A stretch of DNA of 64,000 nt, taken from the NCBI GenBank assembly GCA_034008185.1, contig CM067083.1:116830837-116894836 (forward strand), written 5' to 3'. Shown one piece after another: positions 24,517 to 38,113 of this stretch. A program made the position numbers and the translations under genes. Positions within the stretch are counted from its first letter, which is position 1, and each line of letters starts with the position of its first letter. Source of the stretch: Gorsachius magnificus (Eukaryota > Chordata > Aves > Pelecaniformes > Ardeidae). The notes beneath the pieces are model-generated. The model ran no database searches and was not told the DNA's origin. It saw nothing but the letters and a program-made list of their open reading frames with translations.

Positions 24517-25662
24517 ATTTATATGTCCATTACATACACATTAATATTGTCAACTGATTATTATTTAGTTCGAAGGAAAATTTGTCTTCCGCAGGAAAAG
24601 TGCTCTAATACAATACTTGGTAAAATCCAAAGAGTCTTCAAGAATATAAGAATCTGTACAGGTACTTGTTAGAGACCGTAGCACTGGAGAGCCAACTATA
24701 GCAAGTCTGCAAGCTTTTTTTCTTGACTTCTTTTACTGATTTTTAAAATCACAAAATTCCACCTGCTTTAGACTCCTCTGCCTCCTTACCATGTGTGAAT
24801 GCTGTTAACCCATACATGGAAAAAAAAGAGAAAGTTAGGCATTTGAAAAGATTCATGAGTTCATGAGTTTCTCAGATATTTTTGCTAGAAGGTAAATAGC
24901 AACAAGATATAACCTATGCCAGAACACCAGAAAAGTTTTGTGGGGTTTTTTTTTTTTTTTTGAGGTTACGGTACATAGAAAACCAAAACCATAAAACTGA
25001 AAGAGACTCCTTGGGTAATCAAATCAGTCTCTTGGAATTGCCAGCATTCAAGTTTTATAATTGTGTTCATGAATTTACCCATCATTTTAACTTCATGTCA
25101 GTGGGCAGATGCTGCCAAAAGACAGCGAATGGCCCTTTGCCCAGGAATCTAAGGTTATTCTCACAGAGCTCTTGAGTAACATGAAGGAGCTCTTCCTTAC
25201 ATCATGCAGCACTGCAGGCCAGTATTTAATCCATCTCCAATAGATCATATGTCTAACTCTGGAGCATAATTCAATTGTGGGTTTGGCAGTGATTTCAGAG
25301 TTCTGTGCAAGTGAGAGAGAAATGAAGAGCTGAAGAGACACTTTCTCAAACATCCTCCATTTTGCACAGTGCAAACTCTGTTGCATCTGCTTTTTACCTA
25401 TTTTGCACAAATGAAACACAGAGTTTTGTCGGAAGAGGCATCAGAAAAAGTACAGACAATTAACTTGGATGTATATAGAAAAAAATACAACGGAACTTTA
25501 AGCCTTTGGCTGTCTTATCAACAGTACAGCTCAGTATTCATGAAGTATTTCACCCTCTCAATACAGATGTAGCATATGAAGTAATTAAGAGAAAAACTTT
25601 TTTTTTCCTTTGCCATAGATCAAATAATATTCAAAAAGTGTCATGTATACTAACATCTAATG

Positions 25663-25684
25663 ATAATAATAATAATAATAATAA
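25663..25684. repeat. ATA trinucleotide microsatellite
   Basis: About seven ATA units followed by A/T-rich sequence. Confidence 0.9.
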
Positions 25685-28600
25685 AATATTTAAAAATTAA
25701 AAAATTTAAAGCCTGTTTTGTTTGTTTGGGTTTTTTTGTTTAATAGAGTTACTTAAAAAAAACCCAAACTTACTTTAATTCTGAGTTAAATTATGCCTGC
25801 TGCATGTGCACTTAAGGGTTCATATGGTATCAAGTCCACATGCCTCAATTCAAAAATCATCTGGAGGAGTGCTGAAGAAAATAACTATATTTGAGTTAAA
25901 GGTTATAACACTGATTGCTTTTACTTATAATGACATATTTTTTCAGGCTGTTTAGCTGTACATCTTACAGATATAAGCATTCACCATATGAAACTTCAAT
26001 TAGCAATGATTTTCAAGATATAAAAAGGTGCCTATTATAATGGCATAGTGAGAATGTGTGGTATACTTTCATTTAAAGTGCTGCTAATTCAATTGTTTTA
26101 TCTGATCCAAAGTCACTTAGATTATATTAAATTAGCCATCTGTTTGGCTTTCACCTTGGAATGTCTGCCAGATGCTGAGTTTGTTTACAGACAATTCATT
26201 TGCAGACACAGCCTTAACAACAGGCTTGCTTGTTGGGGACTATCCCTGATGGAAGAGTTTACCTGGAAAGACGAAACTCCAAGCAACAACTGCTTGTTCA
26301 AAAGGGGTAAAAATGTATTGAGTAGTTTGTATCCAGTACACCATTACACAAATTATGTCCTCTTATTAATTTCTGTAATCTTTGTGATGAAGAGGTTTAA
26401 ATGGTTCCACAAAGCTGCATCATTCTATATAGTGCCCATTTATACATTTTATGGTTTTCTTTTTAATTAAGGTCTGGCACTAAAATTAATACAGCATTTT
26501 GTTATCTACTGGGCATAGAAGCTTTTTACTAAGTCTCCAGATAGCTTTTAAAAGTCTATTAAAAAGCTGCATGTCATTCCACAGTTGTTATAATTGGGGA
26601 AAATATTTCTTTAAGGGGATGGTCAGTTTTCTTTCTCTCTCCCCTCCAAAATAGTACTTGTTCTTCATCACAAAAATGATGCAAAGCTGCTCTGGAAGAG
26701 TCCGGAATTAGACAGAATTTAATCAAAGTTCTTTGATTGGGTTTTTTCATCAGCTATTCAAGAGTAATCCCCCATGGAAAAGCAAATCTTAGTCACTGGT
26801 CCAAATAAACAGGGTAGCATGCAATCACTGAGCAAAAATCAGAAGTGGCTTATGCTCACCTGGAGAGATGTTTGATTAAATAACAGTCTCAATCCAGCCT
26901 TTAGTTGTTTAAGATATCCAACAGATACTGATGTTGCTGGTACTAGATGTAGTGGTAGGTATTAATGACTTCTGTCAGTAGCAAAAATAAGAAATTTGCT
27001 TTCTTCAAGTAGCAATAAATGGTTATTTGTATAACAAAAATTACTAATATTGTTGTACAGAAGAATTAACCATGTTCACATATACTAAATAAAACTTTTG
27101 GAAGAAATATAAGCATTCTTACTTAGTGATTAAGCCAATTTCTAAATGACAGGGTTTAGAAGATTTCCTTTCCTTAGGGGAAATTTATACCACCTTTGTT
27201 TATTGCAGGTTTTTAAGCAGAGGCTTTTTTATCCTCCCTTGAAACATCTGGTCCTGACCAACATTAGAAACAAGATAATAAAGCAGATGGATTAAGATTC
27301 AATTTGATTCAATATAGAAATTCCTACGATCCAACTGAATAAATATAGAACTCTGATATTTGATCACTGAACCCTGACACTTATCCGTTCCAAAAAGGTT
27401 TGATTCATCCTGGAATTTTGCAGACTTCCAAAGCTTTTGATTCAACATTCTTTATGTAAACTAAATCAATGCATAAGTATATGGTATATATCCAGTTGAA
27501 TCAACCAGCCACTCAGGTCACTTTGATCAATTAAAGAAAAAGTACCTTATTAGACCGTAGGTGACAGATTTCCAAGAGCAACATAACTGACAAAGGAAAA
27601 ATTTTACCTGTGCAGGAGACAGCTCATCTGAGTTGGAACTGGCCATGATACAAAGAATTGTTTTTAAGCTGAGTAAGAATCTTGTTTTGTGCACAGGTTA
27701 ATCTTGAATCTCACAGTACTTTTTCAAAAGAACAAATTCTCATTTTATACATATTCCTCAGTGGGTTCCCCATCTAAACATTATTTTGTAATGTCTCTGG
27801 TAAAGGTTAATTCACAACAACTATTGCCATTAACCTCTTATACTCTTTATGAGGCAGGAAAAAGAGTGCCAGTTTCTATGCTTATATGAATTTGCGTCTT
27901 TGGGTCTTCAGCTATTGACTGTCAACTTCAAGAGCAGAGCAGACCAATGACGTGGCAAAAAGAACGAGTGACATGTCTGGATTAAACAGCAAGAGGGATG
28001 GTTTTACCACCAGAATGTTTAAGGAAACTGGTCTGGGCAAAGGAACAGAAATCAAGGTCGGAAAATGAGAAATACTCTTTGTGAAGATATAAGCAGATAA
28101 AAGAAGGCTTGAGCAAGAGGTCTGGTATTCTAAGAACTGATTAAGGAGAAATTCTGGAAATATTAGAAAGAACACTAGCATGAACTGGAATTTTGGAATA
28201 AAAGGAATGAGGCAGTTTTAAAACTGGAGTGTAACTTAATGCTGATGTTTCTCACTAATGTCTTCTTATCTTTGGAAGCTCTCATAAAATCATGAAAGGA
28301 TTGATTAAGAAATAGATTTCATATTGAAGAGGTGGAATAATAAAATAATGAATTTTTTGGTTTAAGTCAATTTTTCAAAACAAAGTGAATATTAGTGTAA
28401 AATAAGACATTAAATGACTCTGTTTACTTAGAAATGCCTTGTTTTCCTCTTTAATTCAGTATTTTTGTTTTTTTATTATGTGTCTTTCAGTATTTGGGGT
28501 TTTTTATTTAAAAGAGAAATTTGCATTGAAATATCAAAATTAGTAGGTAGATGAAAATTCCATTTCACAACAAGCTCTAATGAGAACTATAATGTCAATA

Positions 28601-29369
28601 GTCAAGACAGAATATGTGAGTAGACAGTAGGGCTTAGGAGACAAATGTATTACAGTTTTAGCTGCCAAAATAACAATAATCTATAGAAACCATGGGAATT
28701 TTAATTTTATTGAAACTTTTTAATTTGAATACATTTTATTTTCAGAAAAATGAAAATTTCTGTTAATTTTAAAAATAGAAAAAGAGAATTTATATGATGT
28801 CTAGTGGAACTAACCAGTGATTTGGAAGACACAAATTTATGTACAACAAATCGAGAACTAGAGTACCTGTCTTTTCCATTTTAGAAGATTGTTCCAACAC
28901 TCAGGCTATTAACTATTACAAATAACTTCTTTTCAGATCTGCCTTCACAGTAAAACTCAAAAAGTCTCTTTCTAATATGAAGACAGGAAAAAAAAAAAGC
29001 CAGAAACAATTTTTAAAAGAGAGTCCTTGTTTTAAAAGCAGAGCTAAGCATAATGATATTTCATCGTGTTATGTGAGTATATGAGAGATAAAATAAATTC
29101 TGCAAGTCATAAGGATGATATGTGAATCACCAGGAAAGGGGAACCAACCTAGTAACTGCAAATATGAAGAGAAGATCATCAAAGTCTGTGGACAATTCTT
29201 CAGAGAAAAGTTTAAAAAAACTATATAGTAAAAAAACTCCAGTATGTATAGTGAAGTACAGGTGAAATAGATAACAAGCAGAAGCAATTCACAAACACTC
29301 ATAGATATACATATATATATGTAATACATATAAAAAGAATACTATATGTGTATGCATATAATATATAGT

Positions 29370-29374
<5 letters not shown>

Positions 29375-29409
<35 letters not shown>
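29375..29409. repeat. TA dinucleotide microsatellite
   Basis: About 17 uninterrupted TA units inside a wider AT-rich block (29300-29410) that also has shorter TA runs. Confidence 0.95.
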
Positions 29410-29410
<1 letters not shown>

Positions 29411-32091
29411 GCAAACATAAGAACATAGAAGAGCAGGATCCAGGCTGGTTTTGGACTATATAAATACGCCAGTGTTATGACATAGAGTTTATTCTTCAAA
29501 ATGCTGTCCTAGATCAACCAATCTCTTTTCCTCTTCAAGTCCTTGATTAAAACTCCCTTCTTTATGAGCATTCCTACTACGATCTGCTCACCAACTTTAT
29601 CTATACTAATTGAGAAGTGTTATCTAGCATAAACCTAAATAGATTCTATAAAATTGAAAATGTTCAGTTGTAATATTTTCAGTGCATATACTCTGTCTTT
29701 CATGTTTGTAAAGTATCGCACACATATGGCACACTATAAATGCATTAATTTAGTTTGAATTAAATTAAATTCATCCACAATTTGATATTGCAGGTCGATG
29801 TGTTGGCTTCTGTTACTGTAAATGTAGTTGTGTTTTCAGAAAATATCATACATGTAACTTTCCAAATTTCTTCATAAGCCAACTGGCAGGAAAAAAGGGA
29901 GTAGAGGGAAATGCAAAGAAAAAGCAAGCAACAAAAGGGAGTAGAAGGCAAGCAAAGATAAAAGTACCTAAAATACTGACAGGAAAAAGTTTGGGTTATG
30001 AGGGAACAGGCCAAAGAAAAAGGTAAAGAGAGGGCCAAACAGATGAGATATGGATATAGAACAAGATATACATGAATTGAAAACAGATAAATTGGTGACT
30101 AAATCAACACAGGAACCATGGAAACAAAGTGGAAAACAATGTGCAAAAAACTGAAATGGTGAGGCAGGACAGTTAAAGCTTGTTTGAGGGTGGAACAGTT
30201 CTGCAGTGTTGTTTATCTTGCTAGGACTTCCCTCCAGTTAAAAAATACACCTCTCCCTCCCTGCCATAGTCAGGTGGCCAAGACCCTTAATGCAGACCCA
30301 GCTGACAGAAGAGCTCTGTTTTCTTCCTCTGCTGGTGATATACTATCGGTGTAAGTCATGCATTCACTGCATGCCTAAATCTTGACTGCTATTTCTTCCT
30401 TCTAGGAACTAAAAATACTATAGATTTCTGAAGGTCTGGCTAAAACTTACTAAGGATGCCAGTAAAAACATAATGCCTGTAAAGGTTCACGTACATAGAT
30501 GAACATAGATGAGACAAAATTTCAACACAGAATAGCCCTCCCTTAGCTGTCACCTCACTTGGAAGATCGTTTAAATTGCTGAGCATCTGCTGGTTAAATT
30601 ATACGGTTTGTTTCTTTATACACATGGATTTTGCTTCTCAGCTTGCCTAAGCCTAGGCATCAGCTACTCAAGACCTTACAACAGACAGGATCCAGAAATT
30701 GAACTGTAATATGTTTATCTCACCTGATGGGTCCAATCTGCTAGCTAGCTATTTTGAAATCACACTCAGCGTACACAGAAATTTACCTCAAAAAATATAG
30801 TTACAGTAATTTCCTCCACATACATTTAGAAACAGAATGTTTCTGTCCAGTTGTTGGGTTGGTTTGTTTATTTGTTTTTATAATTAAACTTATAGGCAGA
30901 ACATAAACCATGAATTTGGAAGCCTGGATTTAATGTATTTCCCAATGTGACCATATTTAAAACCCTCTCCCAGCAGCTGAAAGGCTGCCCTGGCTTCAAG
31001 GCTATAGACTAACTCTGACACAGGTCACAGACCAATTCTCCTGACATGAATGGTGCAGTGTTCGACCAATCAATTAAGATGACAAGAGCTGGAACATGAC
31101 TGGGGCCCTTGACTGGTAGTTATGGCATGTGGGTAGGAATAGGACAATAACAGGTTTCAACCCTTCTTCCTGGCCCATTTCTGTGTGTTTTAATGTTGGT
31201 GTCATTGCATGCAAAATATATAAATAATACTATGAACAAGCTCAGAACTCATACTTCAGCTACCTTTCCAAATTCTTTGACCACCAGATCAGAAGAAAAG
31301 AGCAAGCCTCACTTGCTGCTCTCAGGAGCACGTGCATCGAGAGATCTACCTTTATCATTTGATGAAGATGCTGCAGTTTAGCATGCCAGATCTTCAGCTT
31401 TGAAGGAGTATGGAAAAAGCAGTATCAAATGCATCCTTAGTGATCACCATTTGGTAGTGCGTACAGCAGTAGTTAGTTCATTTAACTAAATGTTAGTGCA
31501 GCTCACTGGATATGCCATGTCCTTTGTTACAAGGTGGTGGTGGGATATTTGGCACTGCATATGCTTGCTGCTCCCATGGAAGCCAATGGGAGTGTCAGGG
31601 TAAGTATCAAGCAGAACTGAGCCTAAGGGAAATGTTTTATTTGAGAAAACTGTAATCATTAGTGACAAAATGGAATATGAACATGTCTTACTGCTGTCTA
31701 TTTAAAGTCTTAGATTAAAAGTAAGGCAATTTCTCAGTGCCTTAGGACTAATGCCTAGGAATAGTGTATTTAGAAATGTATACAGAATGAAAAGTTGGTG
31801 TTGACTAAAAAACATTACCATCTGCTTCTTTGTTTCATTCCACTAGAGATTAATTGAGTTGATCTGAGTTAGCACATACTCTCAATGAAATTACATAGTG
31901 TGTTGATGAGGATTTCAATTCAGCTACTGATTAACTTGTTAGAATACCCAGGTGAGGTGATAATTGTTCCAGAAATCTGAATACAAAATTTTAAAACCAA
32001 GTTACTGCTTGTTGTTGAAGGTTGTGCTGACTTAAGGTTTTTTTCTCATTTGTGCCATTATAAACCACACTTTAAAGAACTTAACCTTATG

Positions 32092-32124
32092 TATGTACAC
32101 ATCATATGAGTCTATGTGTACATA
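32092..32124. repeat. 11-bp inverted repeat
   Basis: TATGTACACAT (32092-32102) and ATGTGTACATA (32114-32124) are perfect reverse complements around an 11-base loop. No promoter or gene lies nearby. Confidence 0.8.
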
Positions 32125-32389
32125 ATATATGTTTGTATCTTTATGTGTGTTTAGTCCTGCTATGGCAGGACTTTCACATGTGTCTGAACTGTAGATTTTT
32201 CAAATTATTATGACAAGCAATGTACTTACCAATTGAGAAACGCCTAATTCCCTGAATCTGCTTCTGGAATCCCACCTATGCATATTTTGGCCACTTCAGT
32301 ATATTTAAAAATCTTGCCTTAAGTCTCTTTTTAAAATGGGGCTTAGCTCCCAAGTAATTAAACTGAAAAATGTATATTCACAGAGATCC

Positions 32390-34434
32390 ACACACCACAA
32401 GAGCTCTTGATCCCTAGGTGTAAGAAATCGGGCAAAGAAGGGAAGAGACCGGCATGGCTGAGACGAGAGATGCTGGTCAAACTAAGGAGGAAGAGGGAAC
32501 TGCACAGGCAGTGGAAGCAGGGACAGGCATCATGGGAAGAGTATAGGGACGCGGTCTGGTTGTGTAGGAATGGGGTCAGGAAGGCCAAGGCTCAGCTGGA
32601 GCTAAACTTGGCTAGGGATGCAAAGAATAACAAGAAGGGTTTCTACAGGTATATCAGCTGGAAAAGGATGGTTAAAGAAAGCGTACCCCCGCTGATGAGC
32701 GAGACTGGCAAGCTGGTAACAGCAGATGAGGAGAAGGTTGAGGTACTCAACAACTTTTTTGCCTTAGTCTTCACTGGCAACCTCTCTCCTCACCCCACCC
32801 AAGTTGATGGATGGCATGAGGGGGACCGGGAGGGCAAAACCCCTCCCACTGTAGGAGAAGATCAGGTTTGTGACCACCTGAGGAACCTGCACGCACATAA
32901 GTCCATGGGACCTGATGAGATGCATCCCAGAGTCCTGAGGGAATTGGCCGATGTAGTCGCCAAGCCACTCTCCATGATATTTGAAAAGTCATGGCAGTCA
33001 GGTGAAGTCCCTGGTGACTGGAAGAAGGGAAACATTGTGCCCATTTTCAAAAAGGGTAGAAAGGAAGACCCTGGGAACTACCGACCTGTCAGCCTCACCT
33101 CTGTGCCTGGGAAGATCATGGAACAGATCCTCCTAGAAGCTATGCTAAGGCACATGGAGGCCAGGGAGATAATTCGAGACAGCCAGCATGGCTTCACCAA
33201 GGGCAAGTCCTGCCTGATGAACCTAGTGACTTTCTATGATGGTGTGACAACAACAGTGGAAAAAGGAAAACCAATGGACGTCATCTATCTGGACTTCTGC
33301 AAAGCCTTTGACACGGTCCCCCACAACATCCTTCTCTCTAAATTGGAGAGCTATGGATTTGATTGTTCGGTGGATAAGGAACTGGCTGGATGGTCGCATC
33401 CAGAGGGTAGTGGTCAATGGCTCGATGTCCGGATGGAGACCGGTGACGAGTGGTGTCCCTCAGGGGTCCGTACTGGGACCGGTGCTGTTTAATATATTCA
33501 TCAATGACTTAGACAGCGAGATCGAATGCACCCTCCGCAAGTTTGCGGACTACACCAAACTGAGTGGTGCGGTTGACACACCAGAAGGATGGGATGTCAT
33601 CCAGAGAGACCTGGACAGGCTGGAGAGGTGGGCCTGTGTGAACCTCATGAGGTTCAACAAGGCCAAGTGCAAGGTCCTGCACCTGGGTCGGGGTAACCCC
33701 CAGTATCAGTACAGGCTGGGGGAAGAAAGGATCGAGAGCAGCCCTGCCGAGAGGGACTTGGGCGTGCTGGTGGATGAAAAGCTGGACATGAGCCGGCAAT
33801 GTGCGCTGGCGGCCCAGAAGGCCAACCGTATTCTGGGCTTCATCAGGAGAAGCATGGCCAGCAGGTCAAGGGAGGTGATTCTGCCCCTCTACTCTGCTCT
33901 GGTGAGACTTCACCTGGAGCCCTGCATCCAGCTCTGGAGCCTTCAGCACAAGAAGGACATGGAACTGTTGGAGCGGGTCCAGAGGAGGGCTACAAAAATG
34001 CTCAGAGGGCTGGAGCACCTCTCCTATGAGGACAGGCTGAGGCAGTTGGGCTTGTTCAGCCTGGAGAAGAGAAGGCTGCGGGGAGACCTGATTACGGCCT
34101 TTCAGTACCTAAAGGGGGCCTATAGGAAAGATGGGGATAATCTTTTTAGTAGGGCCAGCTGTGACAGGACAAGGGGTAATGGTTTTAAACTGAAGCAGGG
34201 TAGGTTTAGACTGGATATAAGGAGGAAATTCTTTACAACGAGAGTAGTGAAACACTGGAACGGGTTGCCCAGAGAGGTGGTGGAGGCCCCATCCCTGGGA
34301 ACATTCCAGGCCAGGTTGGATGGGGCTCTGAGCAACCTGATCTAGTTAGTGGTGTCCCTGCTCACTGCAGGGGGTTTGGACTAGATCCCTTCTAACCCAA
34401 AACATTCTATGATTCTTTGATTCTATGATTCTAT
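32390..34434 (+). mobile_element. CR1 LINE copy D, 5'-truncated
   Basis: Plus-strand CR1 of about 2.04 kb, from the linker downstream of the endonuclease to the ATTCTATG tail (34404-34434; one unit reads ATTCTTTG). Same subfamily as A and C. About 15 bases of the 3' untranslated region present in A and C (around GACCTCTAGGGG) are deleted near 34386. The 5' edge is approximate, since similarity to B and to CR1 ORF2 becomes clear from the [11 protein letters not shown] coding segment. Confidence 0.95.
32401..34345 (+). pseudogene. CR1 ORF2 linker and reverse transcriptase (copy D)
   Basis: Two long overlapping frames (to 33492, then 33308-34345) together cover the linker and whole RT of CR1 ORF2, with no internal stop in either. 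The first gives [41 protein letters not shown] and [18 protein letters not shown]. The second gives [27 protein letters not shown], the catalytic box, and the C-terminal region to SNLI and a TAG stop. An 8-nt deletion near 33363, shown by alignment with copy B, separates them and is shared with A. The catalytic box reads FADY (33542-33553), so the second catalytic Asp is Tyr. No endonuclease is present. Otherwise surprisingly clean, so fairly young. Confidence 0.94.
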
Positions 34435-36625
34435 ATTTGAATGAGCATAAGTTATGAAATGATCGAACTTGCCAAATTAAATGGATGACAGACAAGAGAA
34501 ATAAAGGAAGTTTCTATACAGCCAGTGTACAGCCATAGGCTCTGTGTCATTAGTCAAAGTGATTTAATTTTGTCCCTTGCATACCATCATCATTGTCAAT
34601 GCTAAATGAGTAGCAATTATGCAAGCAACATTGACTTCAGCAGGGCTCCAGTTGGGTGTAGGCTACACCCACATTCAATTGCAAGTTTGAAGGGAACTTT
34701 TGGAATAGATTAGTTCTCCTTTTGAAATTAATCTTTATTTCTAAATCAATATTAAAATTCTCATCCAAAAAGATAGATACAACTGGAAACATATAGTAGC
34801 ATAAGCACTGAGGTAGCATAAATTATTCCAAACCATTTATGTTTGGGTGAAATAAAACCATGTAAGTCATATGCATTTCAGGAATGAAAGCAAATTCCAG
34901 TTCTAAAGCATGACCAAGAAACAGGTACCCACTGTGTTGTTCATTATTTTACTGAACTCACAGTAATTCTGTTTCACAACTTTATGTTCCGCATAATAGT
35001 TATGCACACCTGAGCCTTGACATCTGAGTTGCATAAGTATTTTTACATCTCCAGAGGAAAGCCTTTTGTGAATTTACAAGAAATTCCTGCAACAGTGGTC
35101 CTGATGAAGTACACCTAATCATACAACAGGCAAAAAAATTGTTTTCCTTAATAAAAATGCCTCATTATTCTATTTAAACACATCAGCACTTATGCTGAAA
35201 CATTAAATATGAAATGCACTCTTCTAACTCTGCTATTTAAAACTGATTTTTTTTTTCCTGTTTTTTCTCCTTTTTTTTTTATCCTTGGTACTTCAAGTCA
35301 AGCTGTGAGGAAAATCTCTTATGCCTGCTATGCAATTTTATCTTAATCCAGGAAAGTAGGAATATAGCAGTTGAAAAATAATCCAAAAGCTAATGTGGAA
35401 CAAAATATCTAGGCAAAATTTGGACAGCGCAAAATTCTCAGTGCACAGAAAGCCTGAAGGAGTATTCTGTCTCTCTTAGCTGAAGAGTGATTATAAAGAT
35501 GATCAACCAAATCTTTTATTTCTTTATTATCGATATTAGTATGGCTTTTTAATTTGACTGTGAAGATATTTCTGTACATTTATGAAGAAAATGCAAGCAA
35601 ACATTATGGACTGACTTTTTCCTATATGCTCTGTTAAAATATTTGATCTTAGTGTAAATGAAGGTGATGGCTTCTGTTCTTCAAGGTGTAATGAAGTGGC
35701 AAATTCCCAGTGTCTGTGTAAAGTCTAATCAGTCTGAAAACCATACTTTATGGTTACTAGCATATTACTAGCATCATGCTTTGGGCTGATGAAATGTTAA
35801 AACTTTTTTCCTATGTAGAGATACTCTCCCAAGTTTCATTTTTCCGGTTCTCATGAATTCATTTTTACTTAGGTTCACCCATATCAGATGTAAGGAAGTC
35901 TCTGCACCACTTGGTAATAAAGTTTTTGAGAAAGGTTTAGGCATAGTATTTTTTTTTCTTAGAAATGAAAAGAATGTGGCAGTTATTGAGGCTAAATATA
36001 TGTAATGTATAAAATAGGTTACTTAACATTAAGCTTGTTGGGGAAAAAAAGGGAAAAAAGAATGAAAACTGGTGTTTTCTTTCTTGGTTTGCTGCAGGGA
36101 AATAAAGAGCATTTGCCAGATTTTTGTATTTTAATTAATTAATTAATTAAAAGAGAAGGGATAGATTAAAGAAAAGGGATAGATAGCTGTTACAGCAATT
36201 ATACCTTACTTGGGAGGAGTCAACACAGAAGTCAGGTAAATTAATGAAAGAAATATGAATAGAATACACTAACATAACAATGTCAATTATTTTTATTAAA
36301 TCAGGTTGTTAATAGGCCAGGTTTTGATTCACAGGTAGATGAGGACTGAGGCTCTTTTATTACATGACATTTCCTGACACTGTCTCTCCGAGATGGTTTC
36401 TACCTGTCAGAAGAGAATATTCAACACAAGTCTATGAGCAAGTGTTGCTTGCAGGCTCCAATGGCAGCTAACAGCCAGAACTTTGATTCAGTTTTCAGCA
36501 AACCTGGCACATTGTCACCATTTTCTGTACATGCTGGAACATACCAAAGCAGGGATACTGCAAAAGGGTCAACACAGGGTTTTAATATTACATAATTTAT
36601 TGGTGTGAATTACTCCTTTTTTCCT

Positions 36626-36646
36626 CCCCCCCCCCCCCTTTTTTTT
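36626..36646. repeat. C13 run followed by T8
   Basis: Thirteen C residues run directly into eight T residues, an uninterrupted polypyrimidine tract. Confidence 0.9.
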
Positions 36647-38093
36647 AAATATGCAGGTCCAAACCAAATCCCCAAACCATGTTTTTTCTTTCTTTTTAGT
36701 AAGCATTAGTACAGTCTCAGAAGTGTTTTGCTCCTAAGTAAACAGTAGCAATGGCAATAAGTAAAGTTTTTACTTTTGACTCTCCTGCAAAAGAAAGAGG
36801 GTCAGATTATTACTGTAGATCCTGATGATCCCAGAAGTGCTTTATAGAATCAGTCATTTGGAAGTCATTTGGCCTCTGGTCCAAGATCCACCTCAAAGCA
36901 GGGTCAACACTGAATTAAGGCTATGCCACTTAGGACTTTTTCCAGTCGGGTCTTGCAAATCTCCAAGAGAATTTACAGCTTCTCTGTGGAATCTTTCAAA
37001 TACTAAGTTATCTGCAGAGTAGAAATGTGCAGAGCTGAGTTCAAGAACAACTTTGGTCCAGAAAGTGCTCATCCTACTTGATGGATGTTTTTTGAAATAA
37101 GTAGAGGTTCAAAAAACTTCCATGGATTGAAGACATGATCCTTGAAAAGCTCTGATTCCAAAGTCCTGAAAAGAACCTTAGTTTTCTGGACTTCACAGTG
37201 CTGAAAGTATCAGCTCTGAAACAGTATCAAGGTTGCTTGGTATGAAACTAGATGTGAGAAAAAGGGAAGTGGTATCAACTCATAGTCAGGACTCTGGGTT
37301 GGAATTGTGGAAATGAGATAGCTCAGCCCTGTTCCTGGTCAGGATGGATGGTTCTGATGAAATCTTTGTGGTCTTCTACAGTGGCTCAGTTTCTGTTACT
37401 GACCATCGTTTTTGAAAACTGTTACCACTCCATGTCTCATTGGTAATCTGATACTTGTGAGCTTCCCCCAGAGCAAAAGCCATAAAAGATAATTTAAAAA
37501 TAAATAAATCATGTCAAAAGGGAACAGTTTCAGATGGTAAATGAGCTATTCCTATTAAAAATGAGAAAAATGGGCAGTCGTGTCTAGCTTATTTTTTGGA
37601 GGCTTGTGCCTGCCTCTCTTGATGTCTGTAAGGCATAATGGTAAAACATTGACACTTACAAACCGATTCCTGTGCTTTGATTTCATTGCGAAACAGTCAA
37701 TTTTGCTCAGGGCACATTGAGCTAAGAAGTAATGAAAATAGTAGTCATTTAGTACATATTTCAATAAACTCTTCCCTCACACTCATCCAGACCTCACCGC
37801 TAAGATACGACATTGGAAGACTACAGTTATTGAGGAGATTTACCTAGACTGTCAAATGATACAAAGGCTCAGCTTTGGCAAGGAACAGATTGCACGTCCA
37901 TCTTTATAAGTATTCCATCCATTAAAAAAAAAACCAAACCAAAACAAAACAAAAACCACAACAGCTCTTTCTTTTCAGTGCATTTAAATAGACAGCAACA
38001 TCATTCCTGATCTCTCAAGGTGGGGACTCTGATCCCTAAGACTATAACTAACAACAGAAACCCTGTAAACCCTGGGCTTCTGTAACTGCTTTT

Positions 38094-38113
38094 CCCCCCC
38101 CCCCCCCCCCCCC
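38094..38113. repeat. Poly-C run (C20)
   Basis: Twenty consecutive C residues flanked by TTT and GGAAATG. Length may be inexact because assemblies handle such runs poorly. Confidence 0.9.

Larger units (their letters stand above)
24531..32389. other. Long AT-rich stretch without recognised genes
   Basis: Nearly 8 kb with no gene or transposon I can support. It holds a T16 run (24946-24961), an ATA microsatellite (25663-25684), a TA microsatellite (29375-29409) and a short inverted repeat (32092-32124). The longest open frame (26048-26470, 140 codons) starts with a non-ATG codon, is hydrophobic and AT-driven, and has no domain signature. Confidence 0.5.

Noticed and set aside
26048..26470. 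Open frame of 140 codons as a possible gene
   Set aside because: It starts with a non-ATG codon, has no domain signature, and its hydrophobic composition follows from AT-rich sequence. Frames of this length are expected by chance in 64 kb.
31480..31600. Donor-like GGGTAAGTATC near 31597 as an exon end
   Set aside because: No matching acceptor with an open frame upstream. An isolated match is expected by chance.
32395..32415. 12-bp palindrome CAAGAGCTCTTG at the 5' edge of copy D as another junction hairpin
   Set aside because: The GAGCTCTTG part encodes the ELL of CR1 ORF2, so the palindrome is probably native CR1 sequence rather than a junction duplication.
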